Assembly: GCF_030345095.1 (NCBI RefSeq)
Contig: NZ_CP128360.1
Coordinates: forward strand, 6,200,001 to 6,264,000
Length of the DNA: 64,000 nucleotides
Source of the DNA: Solwaraspora sp. WMMA2056
Lineage (GTDB): Bacteria; Actinomycetota; Actinomycetes; Mycobacteriales; Micromonosporaceae
Direction of reading: 5' to 3'
Shown here: in pieces, positions 6,893 to 15,218 of the stretch
How the letters are laid out: each line of letters starts with the position of its first letter
How positions within the stretch are numbered: position 1 is the first letter of the stretch
The notes under the pieces: generated by a model
Database searches by the model: none
Told to the model about the DNA's origin: nothing
The model's input: the letters and a program-made list of their open reading frames with translations, nothing else
Program-made: the position numbers and the translations under genes

Positions 6893-9526
6893 TCAGGAAC
6901 CGCCGGTGTGCAGATACGGCGCCCAGCGCAGCGGATCAGCCGGGTAGCTCACCCGCAGCGCCTCGACCGCCCGGTGCAGCGCGACCCCGACCGGCAGCTG
7001 CGCCAGCCAGGCCGAGTAGAACGCCCCGGCGACCCACGCCGCTGACCCGTCCTGGACCGCCCACCCGGTCGCCACCACGTCCCGGTACCCGACCAGCGAG
7101 AAGACACCGGCCAGGTGCAGCGCCTCGTCGGCGAGCAGGTGGTCGCCGCTCGCCGTCTCGCAGGCCGACAGGTACGCCAACTCGCCGCCGACTGCCGACG
7201 CCGCCCCGGCCAGCTCCGCCACGGTCAACGGACCGTCCCACAGCTGCAACGCGCTCCGGGCCGGATCCGTGCGGTCCCGCACGGCGTGACAGGCCAGGTG
7301 CACGACCGGGTAGCGGGCCAGCGCGGCCAGCAGGCGCGCCCGGGTCACCTGGTCACCGGTCCACCGGTCCGACGCGGGTGGCGGCAGCAACCGGGCCAGG
7401 TCCGCCAGCTCCGTGCGTACCGCTGGCAGGTCGGCCCGCCCCGGGGTGCGGGTCAGACCGACGGCGAGCAACCAGGTCGGCGGCCGGGCTGCTGGTACCT
7501 GCTCCCGCGCGCGCAGCAGCGCGACGACCGTCGGGGTGTACGAGCTGACCACCCGTCCGGCGACCAGGTCCGCCGCTGGGGTCGGTCGGGCGTTGGTCCG
7601 CGAGTGCCGGCCGGCGGCATGCAACGGCAGCAGCGCCAACGGCCCGGTCGGACACCACCACAGCCGAGCCGTCGGCTCCTCACCGGGGACCGCCCCGGTG
7701 TGCCCGAGCGCGGTCAGTACCGGCTCGACGACCTGCTCCCACAACCACTGCAGGACGTCGAGCATCACGTGCCGGTCCGCCTCCCACTGCGGCAACGGTC
7801 GCCGGTCGTCGCCACCCCCGCGCGCCACCGCCCCCAACAGAAGCTCCGCCTGCTCGACCACGCCGTCGAAGGTCAGCGTCGGCAGCGGCACCACCGTCGG
7901 GTCGCCGTCGGCGACGACCAGCAGCGCCTCACAGCCGAACCGGCTGACGTTGACGACCGCCACCGGGCCGTCGGCGGCCGCCGACCGCAACTCGTCGTAC
8001 GGCAGCGGGGCGAACAGCATCTCGAAGCCGGGCAGCGTGCGGACCTGGGCGAGCAGGTCGTCCCACCGGGTGGCGAGGCGACGGCGACCGTCGGTGGTCG
8101 ACCTCTCGGCGAGCGGGCCAGCACCCGGACCCAGCGGTCGGCTCAGCCCGGCGCGCACCTGGGACAGCTCGTGATGCAACCCTGGGTCGACCGCGGCGAG
8201 CCGGTCGAGGTCGTCGCGCAGCCGCAGCGCCTGGCTCCACAGCAGCGACCGACCCTGGTCGAGCAGCTCGACGGACCGGCGAGGCTGCCCGCAGGCGATC
8301 GCGGCGCAGGCCGCGTCGCTGGCCAGGCCGGACCACAACGCCAGCTGCCGCCGCCGGGTGTCGTCGGCCAGACCGTGCCAGGCGACCTGCGGCAACAGCT
8401 CGACGGCGGTCGAGAAGGCGGCGAGTGCCTCGGTGTGGTCGCCGCCGGCGAACGCCGCCGTCCCCCAGTGCCAGGCGGCCTTCACCCGTACGCCGGTCGG
8501 CGCCGCGCGGGTGTGCGCGGCGGCCCGGTGACTCGCCACGACGGTACGTCGCCGCACCGGCCCCTCGTCATCGTCGCCGTCATCGTCGCCGAAGCGCTCC
8601 AGCCGCCGCGCGACGGCCATCCCCAGGTTGTCCAGGATCGCGGCCCGGACGGAACGCTCCGCCGCAGTGGCCGCCACCGCCTCGGTGACCAGCTCGATCG
8701 CCCGGTCCAGGTCGGCCGGATCGTCGGCGTACCGGGCCTTGACCTGCAGCACCCCGGCGAGGTTGGACAGGTAGCCGGCCCGGTCCGGATCGGCTGCCGG
8801 GGTGCCCGCCACGGCCTCGGTCGCGATCGCCAGCGCCTCGTCGAGATCGGCCGGCCGACCAGCGCGCACGACACCGCCCTGACCTTCGGTCGCCTCGAAC
8901 CGGCTGAGGAGCGCCAGGGCCAGGTTCGTCAGACATCCGGCCACGTCCGCCAACAGCATCGCCTGCTCGACCGAGTCGGCCGGTGCCGCCTCGATCGCCA
9001 ACCGATCCCACTCGATCGAGGCGTCGAGATCGTCGGGGTCGCCGGTCCGCTCGAACCGCATCGCCGGCGCGTCGGCCAGGTGCGCACGGTACTGCGCTCG
9101 TGCCGGATCGTCGGACGGGACGACGGCCAACGCGTGTCGGAATAGCCGTACGGCAAGGTCTGCGCGCAACGCCCGGCCCGTCGCGGAGAACGCCACCAGC
9201 TCGATCATGCCGCGTCGGTCCGCCTCGGCCGCCGATTTCGCCCGGTCCGCCGCATGCGGTGGAATCCGGCGGAGGGTGAGCAGCCAGCCGAGAAAGGACA
9301 TGCCGAAGGCGATCACGGCGGAACCGATCGACAGTGGACCGATGGTGAGTTCGAGGACGACGACGAGCGCCCCGGCCAGCAGCCCGGCCCGCAACACCAG
9401 ACCCGGATAGGTGGTCGGCGGGTGCCAGAGCTTGCCATCGGGGATGCCGACTTTCCTCCAGCGGACACGCCAGCGGCGGGAGCCGCCCCATTGGCGGCGG
9501 GCACCTATCGTATTCACCGCAGCCAC
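6893..9526 (-). CDS. Membrane-anchored CHAT-domain protease with TPR-like repeats
   Basis: With GTG at 9526 (alternative 9517) the protein has about 877 residues. Two hydrophobic segments near residues 35-80 (LVLRAGLLAGALVVVLELTI and IGSAVIAFGMSFLGWLLTL) anchor it. A long alpha-helical middle with TPR-like units follows (for example AGYLSNLAGVLQVKARYADD and AAILDNLGMAVARRLERF). The C-terminal 330 residues are a CHAT domain (caspase-like fold) with the catalytic His in VVHLACHAVRD and the catalytic Cys in AYLSACETASG. CHAT proteases often act in defence or programmed-death systems, triggered by partner proteins. The gene is divergent from the zinc-ribbon/membrane pair at 9576-10580, its likely functional neighbours. 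Earlier in-frame starts would run into those genes and were rejected. Confidence 0.85.
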   Translation of the reverse strand: MAAVNTIGARRQWGGSRRWRVRWRKVGIPDGKLWHPPTTYPGLVLRAGLLAGALVVVLELTIGPLSIGSAVIAFGMSFLGWLLTLRRIPPHAADRAKSAAEADRRGMIELVAFSATGRALRADLAVRLFRHALAVVPSDDPARAQYRAHLADAPAMRFERTGDPDDLDASIEWDRLAIEAAPADSVEQAMLLADVAGCLTNLALALLSRFEATEGQGGVVRAGRPADLDEALAIATEAVAGTPAADPDRAGYLSNLAGVLQVKARYADDPADLDRAIELVTEAVAATAAERSVRAAILDNLGMAVARRLERFGDDDGDDDEGPVRRRTVVASHRAAAHTRAAPTGVRVKAAWHWGTAAFAGGDHTEALAAFSTAVELLPQVAWHGLADDTRRRQLALWSGLASDAACAAIACGQPRRSVELLDQGRSLLWSQALRLRDDLDRLAAVDPGLHHELSQVRAGLSRPLGPGAGPLAERSTTDGRRRLATRWDDLLAQVRTLPGFEMLFAPLPYDELRSAAADGPVAVVNVSRFGCEALLVVADGDPTVVPLPTLTFDGVVEQAELLLGAVARGGGDDRRPLPQWEADRHVMLDVLQWLWEQVVEPVLTALGHTGAVPGEEPTARLWWCPTGPLALLPLHAAGRHSRTNARPTPAADLVAGRVVSSYTPTVVALLRAREQVPAARPPTWLLAVGLTRTPGRADLPAVRTELADLARLLPPPASDRWTGDQVTRARLLAALARYPVVHLACHAVRDRTDPARSALQLWDGPLTVAELAGAASAVGGELAYLSACETASGDHLLADEALHLAGVFSLVGYRDVVATGWAVQDGSAAWVAGAFYSAWLAQLPVGVALHRAVEALRVSYPADPLRWAPYLHTGGS

Positions 9527-9575
9527 TGCCGCCGATGCGGACAGTCGGGGATGCGACCGACGGAAGGGCGGGCCG

Positions 9576-9973
9576 ATGGCCGTCGAGAGCGGATCACCAG
9601 GCGGGGCGGCTCCGGCCGGCGGCCTGACCCCGTACGCGTCGACGGCCGCGTACGAGTGGACCGAACGTGCGTACCGGATGCTGGTCGACGGGCAGTTGCA
9701 GGCCCGCTCGTACGACACCGACCGGGTGCTCTCCTCGCACGTGTGGGGGCCCTGCCCCGCTGCGGTCACCAGCTCGACCACCGTCAGGTGCACACCGCCG
9801 TCGCCGCCGGCCCCGGCCGGCAGACCGGTGGGCGGATCATCCCGCCCACCCCGCCGACGTTACTGGTGGACGTACCCTGCGGGTGCCGGCACACCCACCC
9901 CGACGCCCCGGACGACACCCTCGGCTGCGGCGTCAGCTTCCGGATCGAGATCATCCTGGGATCCGCGTCGTGA
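9576..9973 (+). CDS. Zinc-ribbon protein (frameshifted in a C run)
   Basis: Translation starts at ATG 9576 after a GGAAGGG-like site (MAVESGSPGGAAPAGG). At the CCCC run 9755-9758 the frame must change: adding one C gives CPRCGHQLDHRQ and continues in frame to the stop at 9973, for a 132-residue protein. The restored sequence has a first knuckle CPRCG and later CGCRHTHPDAPDDTLGCG, which look like zinc ligands, ending in a beta-rich tail (VSFRIEIILG). No membrane segment is visible. The last codons overlap the GTG of the next gene (GTGA). The family is not recognised. The divergent CHAT gene suggests a shared CHAT-linked system. Alternatively the gene is decayed, but the identical error type elsewhere in the window favours a sequence error. 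Confidence 0.6.
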
Positions 9974-10580
9974 CCACCGACCCGGCACCGGCCGAGCCGG
10001 AAGCGTCGGCGGCGGTCGGGCCGGAGGGGTCGGATGTGGCGCGGTTCCGGCTGCCGGCGGCCGCGCCCGAGCCGGTCAGCGACGCCGAACGCGCGGCGTT
10101 CGCGCAGCTCGCCCGCGAATCACTACCGGCGGTACGGGCCAGCGCCCAGTCCTGGCGCAACGGGCTGACCGCCCTGGTCAGCCTGGCCGCCGCCGGAGTC
10201 TTCGTACAGGGCCGCTCTGCCACCGCCGACCTGACGACGACCTGGCGTGGGGTGGTCACCGTACTGATCGGCGGCGGTCTGGTCGCCGCCGGTGTCGGCC
10301 TCTGGTACGCCCTCGCCGCCGAGGCCGGTGGCCGGGCGGCCCCGCTGACGCTGACCGACATCCACGCCCGGCACGCCTCGGTCGAGGCGTACCAGGTGGC
10401 ACTGGCCAACCGGGCGGCCGGCCGGCTGCACCGGGCCCGGATCGCCCTCGGGTGTCGCTGGCGGTGCTGATCGCCGGCGCCCTGGTCACCTGGTGGGCCC
10501 CGGCCACCCCGGCGTCGACCCCGCCCGCAACGCCCGCCGCCGGGCAGGTCAGCGATCAGGCGCCGCAGACCGCCGGGTAG
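9970..10580 (+). CDS. Membrane protein, three TM segments (frameshifted in a G run)
   Basis: GTG at 9970 overlaps the previous stop. An acidic Pro/Ala-rich N-terminus is followed by two hydrophobic segments (GLTALVSLAAAGVFVQG and TVLIGGGLVAAGVGLWYALAA). The frame then breaks at the GGG run 10450-10452. Adding one G continues the protein through a third membrane helix (SLAVLIAGALVTWWAP) to the stop at 10580, giving 203 residues. The two long hydrophobic parts fit together as one small integral membrane protein. The family is not recognised. Coupling to the zinc-ribbon gene and the divergent CHAT gene suggests a three-component membrane system, which is inference. Confidence 0.6.
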
Positions 10581-10633
10581 TTGTCAGCACCCGCTGTCCC
10601 ACGTGACTTGTCTACTCCGCGTAGCAGGGCGAC

Positions 10634-11659
10634 TCATGCGGCGGCTCCTTTGGGTGTTCCGTACGGTCCGCCGACTTCAGTGAGGATGCGTTCGGCCAGC
10701 GCCGCGAAATCGTTAGCCGCGGCTCTGACTGCCGCTTGATGCCCACCGAATGCGCCATCGGCTGGTTTAAGCGCGAAAACCGGTTTGTGAGCCTCGTACG
10801 ACAACGGCATCAGACTGCGATAGTGCTTGAGCTGGGCAAGACAGTACGGATCCCCGTCCACCGAGGGGGCAGGTTCGCTTATGTCGAGAACGGATGTCCG
10901 GTACACCTCTGGGATCCGGGCCATCCACCGCTGATAAGCCTGAACCGGCTGGCCGAGCCGTACGCCGTGGCCCAGCACTACGTAGCCGGCCGGGGTCATC
11001 TGACCAGCTGGCAACTTCAGTTCGGCATCCGGGTTGCGCGGGAGACGTGCCCGCCATTCGGCGCGCCAGTTCCGCAGTGCCGGGCCGAGGTTCTGCAGGC
11101 CCTGCACGCTGAACAGGTCGGGTGCCAACGGGATCACGACATGATCGGCCGAGATCAACGCAGCTCGGTTGATCGCACCAAGGTTGGGGCCGACGTCGAC
11201 GAGCACCACATCGGCTTCGGTCCGTCGGCTGGCCCGATCGAGCAGCCGCCAGAAGGCGGAGATGACCCGAAAGGCCCGCTCCTTGCCGTCCAGGCAGTCC
11301 GGCCACTGGTTGGACAGCTCGTCCTCGAACTTGGACAAGGTCAGATCGCCGGGGAGCAGGTGCAGCCGGTCATCGACGGCTACGAGGGACGGATCAGCGA
11401 TGTCACCCAGGCCACGAATCAGCGGAGAAAGGCTGCCGTACACGGTATGGCCGCGTTCGGTGAGTGCCTTGCCGGCGGGCCACAGCTCGACCAACTGTTC
11501 CTCGTCCAGGAAGTTGGCCGTCAGGTTCGCCTGCGGGTCCAAGTCGGCGGCGACCACCCGCAAGCCCTTTCCCGCCATCATCCACGCCAGGTGGTAGACC
11601 AGCGACGTCTTACCGACGCCACCCTTGTTGTTGAAAAAGGCAATCACCGGTGCGGTCAT
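10634..11659 (-). CDS. ParA/MinD-type ATPase
   Basis: The 341-residue product begins with the deviant Walker A FNNKGGVGKTSLVYHLAW, where the first Lys is the signature residue of ParA/MinD ATPases. The Walker A' motif VVAADLDPQANLT and the Walker B VVLVDVGPNLGAINRAALISAD follow. It lacks an N-terminal DNA-binding domain. It overlaps the upstream AlbA_2-type gene by ATGA, so the two proteins are made together. No parB-like gene is adjacent, which argues against plasmid or chromosome partition. Pairing with an AlbA_2/HATPase protein in a region rich in defence-like genes suggests a non-partition role. Length and motifs are ordinary for the family. Confidence 0.88.
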   Translation of the reverse strand: MTAPVIAFFNNKGGVGKTSLVYHLAWMMAGKGLRVVAADLDPQANLTANFLDEEQLVELWPAGKALTERGHTVYGSLSPLIRGLGDIADPSLVAVDDRLHLLPGDLTLSKFEDELSNQWPDCLDGKERAFRVISAFWRLLDRASRRTEADVVLVDVGPNLGAINRAALISADHVVIPLAPDLFSVQGLQNLGPALRNWRAEWRARLPRNPDAELKLPAGQMTPAGYVVLGHGVRLGQPVQAYQRWMARIPEVYRTSVLDISEPAPSVDGDPYCLAQLKHYRSLMPLSYEAHKPVFALKPADGAFGGHQAAVRAAANDFAALAERILTEVGGPYGTPKGAAA

Positions 11660-12858
11660 CGCGCCTCCCTGATGATGACGCCAACGTACGAGGGGTCCGG
11701 GGTGAACTCAGGTCGGGGGTTTCCGTTGTCCGACAGTGTGCGCCGGGCGATCTCCAGGCCCGCTCCGAACTTCTGTACGTACCCGAGGCCGGCCGCCGCT
11801 TCGGCGAGGATGGGATTACGGTAGTCAGTGACGCCCGGCCGGCCGAAGTTCTCCACGGTGACAGCGCCATAGGGGCCGCCCGGCGAGTAGACCTCGACCC
11901 GGTCGTCGTACCAGGTGATCCGCACCGGCGAATTGGTGCCCTCGTAGTTGCGGTGCAGCACCGCATTTCGGGTGAGCTGCTGCAACGCCGCCAAGGGGTA
12001 GTCCGCCCGGCGGGCATCGCGCAGGGTCTCGCCGATCTGCACAGATATATGAATGTTCAACTTGATCAGCTCGTCGAGTTCGCGCAGCAGGTCCGGCAGT
12101 GCGCCGCTGAGCCGGCGTTCGCTGCTGATCGGAGCGCTCAGGTCGCCGCCCTGCACTCGGAGGAACTGGATGTACGCCCCCGGTAAAAGACGGGTCGGCT
12201 CCACGCCAAGGATCAGCAGACCGGCGTTGGTTGGCACGCCCTCTACAGTCGCCAGCCGCAGTGACGCCAGCCGCTGCTCGATGGTCCGGCCATTGGCCGC
12301 AAGCACGTCCTGCGGCAGGACGCTTGGCAGGTATTCGCGCTCGAATAGCGTCAGATCAAGGTCATCCAGGGCGGCACCGACTGCGGGGCGACTATCGAAT
12401 GGCAGGTCGGCAGCGCGCTTACGCTCGGCAAGCCGGCGCTCCTCGTCCGCGGTGGCGATCGCCCGACGCGGTCCCACCCTGATCCACACCTGGCCATTGA
12501 ACCGCACCGGCGGGCTGGGGCTAGGTTCCACCTCGACCACGGCCACCGCCTGACCGTCGACCTCCAGCCTCCGAACGCTCATGATCGGTGGTGGCAGGAT
12601 TCGGCCCTGTCCCCGCAGGTCTGCGAGCTCCTGCAGCAGCCGGTCGGTGACGCTCAACCCGGCGGGCCGGCCGGCATCGGTCGCGCCGATGAAAAGCACA
12701 CCGGAACCACGGTGGTCGGGCAGATCGTTGGCGAACGCACAGATGGCCTGGCAGGCCCGGTCCTTGGTTTCGGCCGTCCTCAGCGACTCCTTACGCTCGA
12801 CCTGGTCGCTCTCCAGATCGGCGAGCAGCCGCAAAAGTTCGTCCGTGCTTCGCGCCAT
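11656..12858 (-). CDS. AlbA_2/Schlafen-type protein with HATPase-like C-terminus
   Basis: This 400-residue protein has an N-terminal AlbA_2 (Schlafen-related) domain at about residues 10-140. Recognisable parts are ESDQVERKESLR and AICAFANDLPDHRGSGVLFIGATDAGRPAG, matching the usual E-x-K-E-S start and the NT-x-GG-like loop. The C-terminal half contains LAALQQLTRNAVLHRNYEGTNSPVRI, the signature of the HATPase_c_4 domain of ATP-dependent helicase/transcriptional-regulator-like proteins. Family members are variously annotated as regulators or nucleases; several anti-phage systems use AlbA_2 domains. The gene overlaps the ParA ATPase by four bases. Neither gene has an obvious chromosomal housekeeping partner, so a two-component defence or regulatory unit is plausible but unproven. 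Confidence 0.82.
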   Translation of the reverse strand: MARSTDELLRLLADLESDQVERKESLRTAETKDRACQAICAFANDLPDHRGSGVLFIGATDAGRPAGLSVTDRLLQELADLRGQGRILPPPIMSVRRLEVDGQAVAVVEVEPSPSPPVRFNGQVWIRVGPRRAIATADEERRLAERKRAADLPFDSRPAVGAALDDLDLTLFEREYLPSVLPQDVLAANGRTIEQRLASLRLATVEGVPTNAGLLILGVEPTRLLPGAYIQFLRVQGGDLSAPISSERRLSGALPDLLRELDELIKLNIHISVQIGETLRDARRADYPLAALQQLTRNAVLHRNYEGTNSPVRITWYDDRVEVYSPGGPYGAVTVENFGRPGVTDYRNPILAEAAAGLGYVQKFGAGLEIARRTLSDNGNPRPEFTPDPSYVGVIIREAR

Positions 12859-13091
12859 GTCGGTGAGCCTGCCTTACCTAGCGGCCCGGCTGCCACGCCG
12901 GACGGGTTGCGGGTGGGCTGGCCCGGCAAGCCACACGCCAGGCCTCCCCGCTTGGTTGCAGTGCTTCATCTTGCCAAACATCGGCGCAGGTAGTGGTAAC
13001 GACTCAGCCGGTGCTAACAGCAGGTGACTCTGCTCGAAGAACGGGTGCCCGCAGGGCATACCTGCGCGGGTCTACCTAGCGACGCGGGCAC

Positions 13092-13126
13092 GGTCAGCGG
13101 CGTACAGCTCGGTTGAGCCGCTGACC
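13092..13126 (-). terminator. Hairpin downstream of the HTH gene
   Basis: A perfect 10-bp stem (GGTCAGCGGC with GCCGCTGACC, loop of 15) lies 8 bp past the stop codon of the minus-strand HTH gene at 13134. It has no long T run. It is best read as a 3' terminator or mRNA-stabilising hairpin. I saw no gene in the rest of the 12859-13133 gap. Confidence 0.5.
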
Positions 13127-13133
13127 TGACCGA

Positions 13134-13331
13134 TCACTCGGTGTCATGCAACTCTGGTCGGTGCTGCTTGATCCACCGCTCGACGTCCTCGGTGCGCCAG
13201 ATCCGGCCCACTGACAGCACCACCACCGGGTCCGGGAACGACTTCGAGTTGGTGATCTGGTAGGCGCGGGTACGCGAGACGCCGAGCATCTCCTGCACCT
13301 CCTGGCTCGCCATCAGACGAAGCTCTCCCAT
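13134..13331 (-). CDS. AlpA/excisionase-like helix-turn-helix protein
   Basis: A 65-residue protein starting at ATG 13331 (MGELRLMASQEVQEMLGV). It has the AlpA/MerR-like winged HTH used by excisionases and small phage or element regulators: the recognition part is EVQEMLGVSRTRAYQITNSK, the wing FPDPVVVLSVGRIWRTEDV, ending in ERWIKQHRPEL. Proteins of this size and layout bind DNA next to att sites or regulate element genes. Its promoter region contains a perfect LexA-type dyad at 13358-13369, so it may respond to DNA damage. No integrase or tRNA attachment site is nearby, so the parent element may be lost. The open frame extends upstream of 13331 but that part looks non-coding. Confidence 0.75.
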   Translation of the reverse strand: MGELRLMASQEVQEMLGVSRTRAYQITNSKSFPDPVVVLSVGRIWRTEDVERWIKQHRPELHDTE

Positions 13332-13357
13332 ACCGCCACGGTAAGAGCATGCGAACT

Positions 13358-13369
13358 GAACATATGTTC
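13358..13369. promoter_or_regulatory. LexA-type SOS box between HTH and DivIVA-like genes
   Basis: GAACATATGTTC is a perfect 12-bp palindrome that fits the Gram-positive LexA core GAAC-N4-GTTC. It lies 27 bp upstream of the minus-strand HTH start and about 80 bp upstream of the plus-strand DivIVA-like gene. Just beyond it TCAGATGC occurs twice (13375-13382 and 13388-13395). The fit to the core is visible; binding by LexA is inferred. Confidence 0.5.
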
Positions 13370-13449
13370 TCTGATCAGATGCACTCTTCAGATGCTCCGG
13401 GCATGTAAACTCATCATCCGAGTAGCACTCGACGTTCGGGGAGGAAGTC

Positions 13450-13773
13450 GTGGAGCAGCGGAGCAGGCGAGGGCGGGTGGTGCCTCGGCAGGGCCCACTC
13501 GTGGAGCCGTGGCAGGTCAGGGCGATGCAGTTCGACACCCGGTGGCGTGGGCTGGACCCGGCGGCGGTGTACGCGTACCTGCGGCAGGTCGCCGACGAGC
13601 TGGACCGACTCACCCGCCAGGCCGCCGTCGACCGGGCCGAAGCCGACCGGTGCCGCGAAGGACTGCGGCAGTGGCGGCAACGGCACATCGGCTGCCGGTT
13701 CAACGACCCGCCCGCCAGCGTCTACCGCTCGGAGCACCAGCGCCAGACCGGCGGCGACGGAGGCCACTGGTGA
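13450..13773 (+). CDS. Small DivIVA-domain protein
   Basis: GTG at 13450 follows a strong GGGGAGGAAG site. The 107-residue protein has a basic N-terminus, then MQFDTRWRGLDPAAVYAYLRQVADELDRL, the N-terminal DivIVA/GpsB signature: F-x-x-x-x-R-G-x-D-x-x-x-V-x-x-Y/F-L, followed by a coiled coil to about residue 85. DivIVA proteins sense negative membrane curvature and organise polar growth in actinobacteria. This one is much shorter than Wag31/DivIVA (usually over 250 residues) and lacks the long C-terminal coiled coil, so it is a paralogue of unknown role. It is first in a string of overlapping plus-strand genes and shares its upstream region with a LexA-like box. Confidence 0.78.
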   Translation: MEQRSRRGRVVPRQGPLVEPWQVRAMQFDTRWRGLDPAAVYAYLRQVADELDRLTRQAAVDRAEADRCREGLRQWRQRHIGCRFNDPPASVYRSEHQRQTGGDGGHW

Positions 13774-13841
13774 GCAACGAACCGCGCTGGACCATCCACC
13801 TGCCGACCCGGCTCACCAGCATCGAAGCCGCCGCCGGGTGA
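13770..13841 (+). CDS. Possible 23-residue coupled micro-protein
   Basis: GTG at 13770 overlaps the DivIVA-like stop (GTGA), and the stop at 13839-13841 overlaps the GTG of the next gene (GTGA again). The product would be VSNEPRWTIHLPTRLTSIEA plus three residues. Coupling on both sides suggests real translation, perhaps only to carry ribosomes to the membrane-protein gene. There is no recognisable domain. It could be spurious. Confidence 0.3.
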   Translation: MSNEPRWTIHLPTRLTSIEAAAG

Positions 13842-14734
13842 GGCGGCCCGGCCGCACGCCCAGCGGAAAGAAGGTGGTCGACGTGGTCCAGGCTGCGATG
13901 GTGCGGCGGGCGGCCGCCGCTCGTGCCACGACCAACGCGGGTGCCTGGGGCCCGGCGATGGCGGCGGCCGGCACCCTGGCCGCTGTGCTAGTCCTGGCCC
14001 GCCAGGCCCGTCCCGTCGTCGAGGCCGCCGCCTGGTCGTGGCGCTTCGCCGAGCAGGCCCCGACCACCATCATCGGCCCCATCGGCACCGCCCGGCTGGC
14101 CGGCTGGGCGCTGCTGGTCGCGGCACTGGTCGCCGGCTGGCGTACGGCCGCCGCGATCGGGGCGGGCGCCGCCGTACTGGCCGAGCTGGCGGTGCTGGCC
14201 ACCGGGGTACGCGACCATGCAGCACCCGGTTGGCACCTCCTGCTCGCCGTGGTCGTCGCCGTCCCGCTGTGCGGGTCACTGCTGCTTGCCGCCCGTGATG
14301 GCTGCGAGCAGCGACCGCTTCCGGGACGGTTCTGGGCCGCAGCGGCCGCGATGGGGCTGTGTGCATCGCTCAGCGCCGCTGGCGCGCCGCTGGTGGCGGA
14401 TCGTTTCGGCAACACCGTGGCGATCAGCACCATTCCAGTGGCGCGCATCGGGTTTGGCGCTCTGGCCGTGGTGGCGCTGTTCAGTCTCGTCGCGGTACTG
14501 GCGCTGCCGGTTGCCGTACGCCGCCGGGCGGTGGTGCTGCTGGCAGCCGTGGCTGCGTTGCTGGCCACGACGCAGCTCGGCTATGACGAGGCGTTCATGT
14601 CAATGCTCGACTACCCGGTCCTGCGCGACCAGCCAGCCATGGCGTTGGCGCTGGCCGCCGTGGCAGCGACCGTGGCGCTGACGCTCGGCACGCTCGCGGT
14701 GCTCTTTCTTCCACGCCTCCGACTTCCACGGTAG
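13838..14734 (+). CDS. Polytopic membrane protein, unknown family
   Basis: With the overlapping GTG at 13838 the protein has 298 residues (an ATG at 13896 is an alternative start). A cationic N-terminus is followed by about seven hydrophobic segments, e.g. AAAGTLAAVLVLARQA, LAGWALLVAALVAGW, LLLAVVVAVPLCGSLLLAA, IGFGALAVVALFSLVAVLAL and ALAAVAATVALTLGTLAVLF. No charged catalytic motif stands out and the family is not recognised. It sits between the DivIVA-like and toxin-antitoxin genes, only 1 bp before the antitoxin start, so these genes are probably co-transcribed. Some actinomycete integrative elements carry small membrane proteins of this kind for intramycelial spread, but no specific resemblance could be established by eye. 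Confidence 0.65.
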   Translation: MRRPGRTPSGKKVVDVVQAAMVRRAAAARATTNAGAWGPAMAAAGTLAAVLVLARQARPVVEAAAWSWRFAEQAPTTIIGPIGTARLAGWALLVAALVAGWRTAAAIGAGAAVLAELAVLATGVRDHAAPGWHLLLAVVVAVPLCGSLLLAARDGCEQRPLPGRFWAAAAAMGLCASLSAAGAPLVADRFGNTVAISTIPVARIGFGALAVVALFSLVAVLALPVAVRRRAVVLLAAVAALLATTQLGYDEAFMSMLDYPVLRDQPAMALALAAVAATVALTLGTLAVLFLPRLRLPR

Positions 14735-14735
14735 T

Positions 14736-15218
14736 GTGGATGTCATGGTGGCGGTACATGAGGAAGTGCCGTTCAGCGAATTCCTGCATCGGCCTGGCGC
14801 CGCCGCGGAACGGCTGAACGAGGTTCGTACGTTGCGGCTGCGTCGTCGCGACGCGGACGACTTGGCCCTTGTCCGCGCCGACCAGGTCGAACGAGAGGCA
14901 ATCGTCGTCGACTTCACCGCCCGTCTGCTGGCGGGCCTGGTTCGTTCCGGGTCGGTCGAGGCTGTCCGGCGGGTCCTTCAGGAGGCGCTGCCCTGGGTGA
15001 CGTTCCTCCCGGAGGGCGACGTCGACGAACTGCTCTCGGAACTGATCACCGTGGCCCAAGGCGCGGCCTCGCTGGAGAATCTGTCCCCGATCGCCACCCT
15101 GCTCGGGCAGTGGCGGCACACGGCGGAGATCTACAGCGACCCGGCCCTGCTGGAGATCATCAACCGAGAACCGGACGGCGACCTGGGTATGGTCGACCCG
15201 CCCGAAGAGCGACAATGA
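14736..15218 (+). CDS. Prevent-host-death-like antitoxin
   Basis: The 160-residue protein starts with MDVMVAVHEEVPFSEFLHRP (ATG at 14745 is equally possible). EEVPFSEFLHRPGAAAERL resembles the N-terminal Phd/YefM-type fold, in which a short strand and helix form a DNA-binding dimer, and a long helical C-terminus would wrap the toxin. It is longer than classic Phd (about 75-90 residues), as is common in actinobacterial versions that extend the toxin-neutralising region. It overlaps the downstream RelE/ParE-like toxin by ATGA. By analogy with the family, it should neutralise the toxin and repress its own promoter; that promoter is not separable from the upstream membrane gene. Confidence 0.72.
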   Translation: MDVMVAVHEEVPFSEFLHRPGAAAERLNEVRTLRLRRRDADDLALVRADQVEREAIVVDFTARLLAGLVRSGSVEAVRRVLQEALPWVTFLPEGDVDELLSELITVAQGAASLENLSPIATLLGQWRHTAEIYSDPALLEIINREPDGDLGMVDPPEERQ

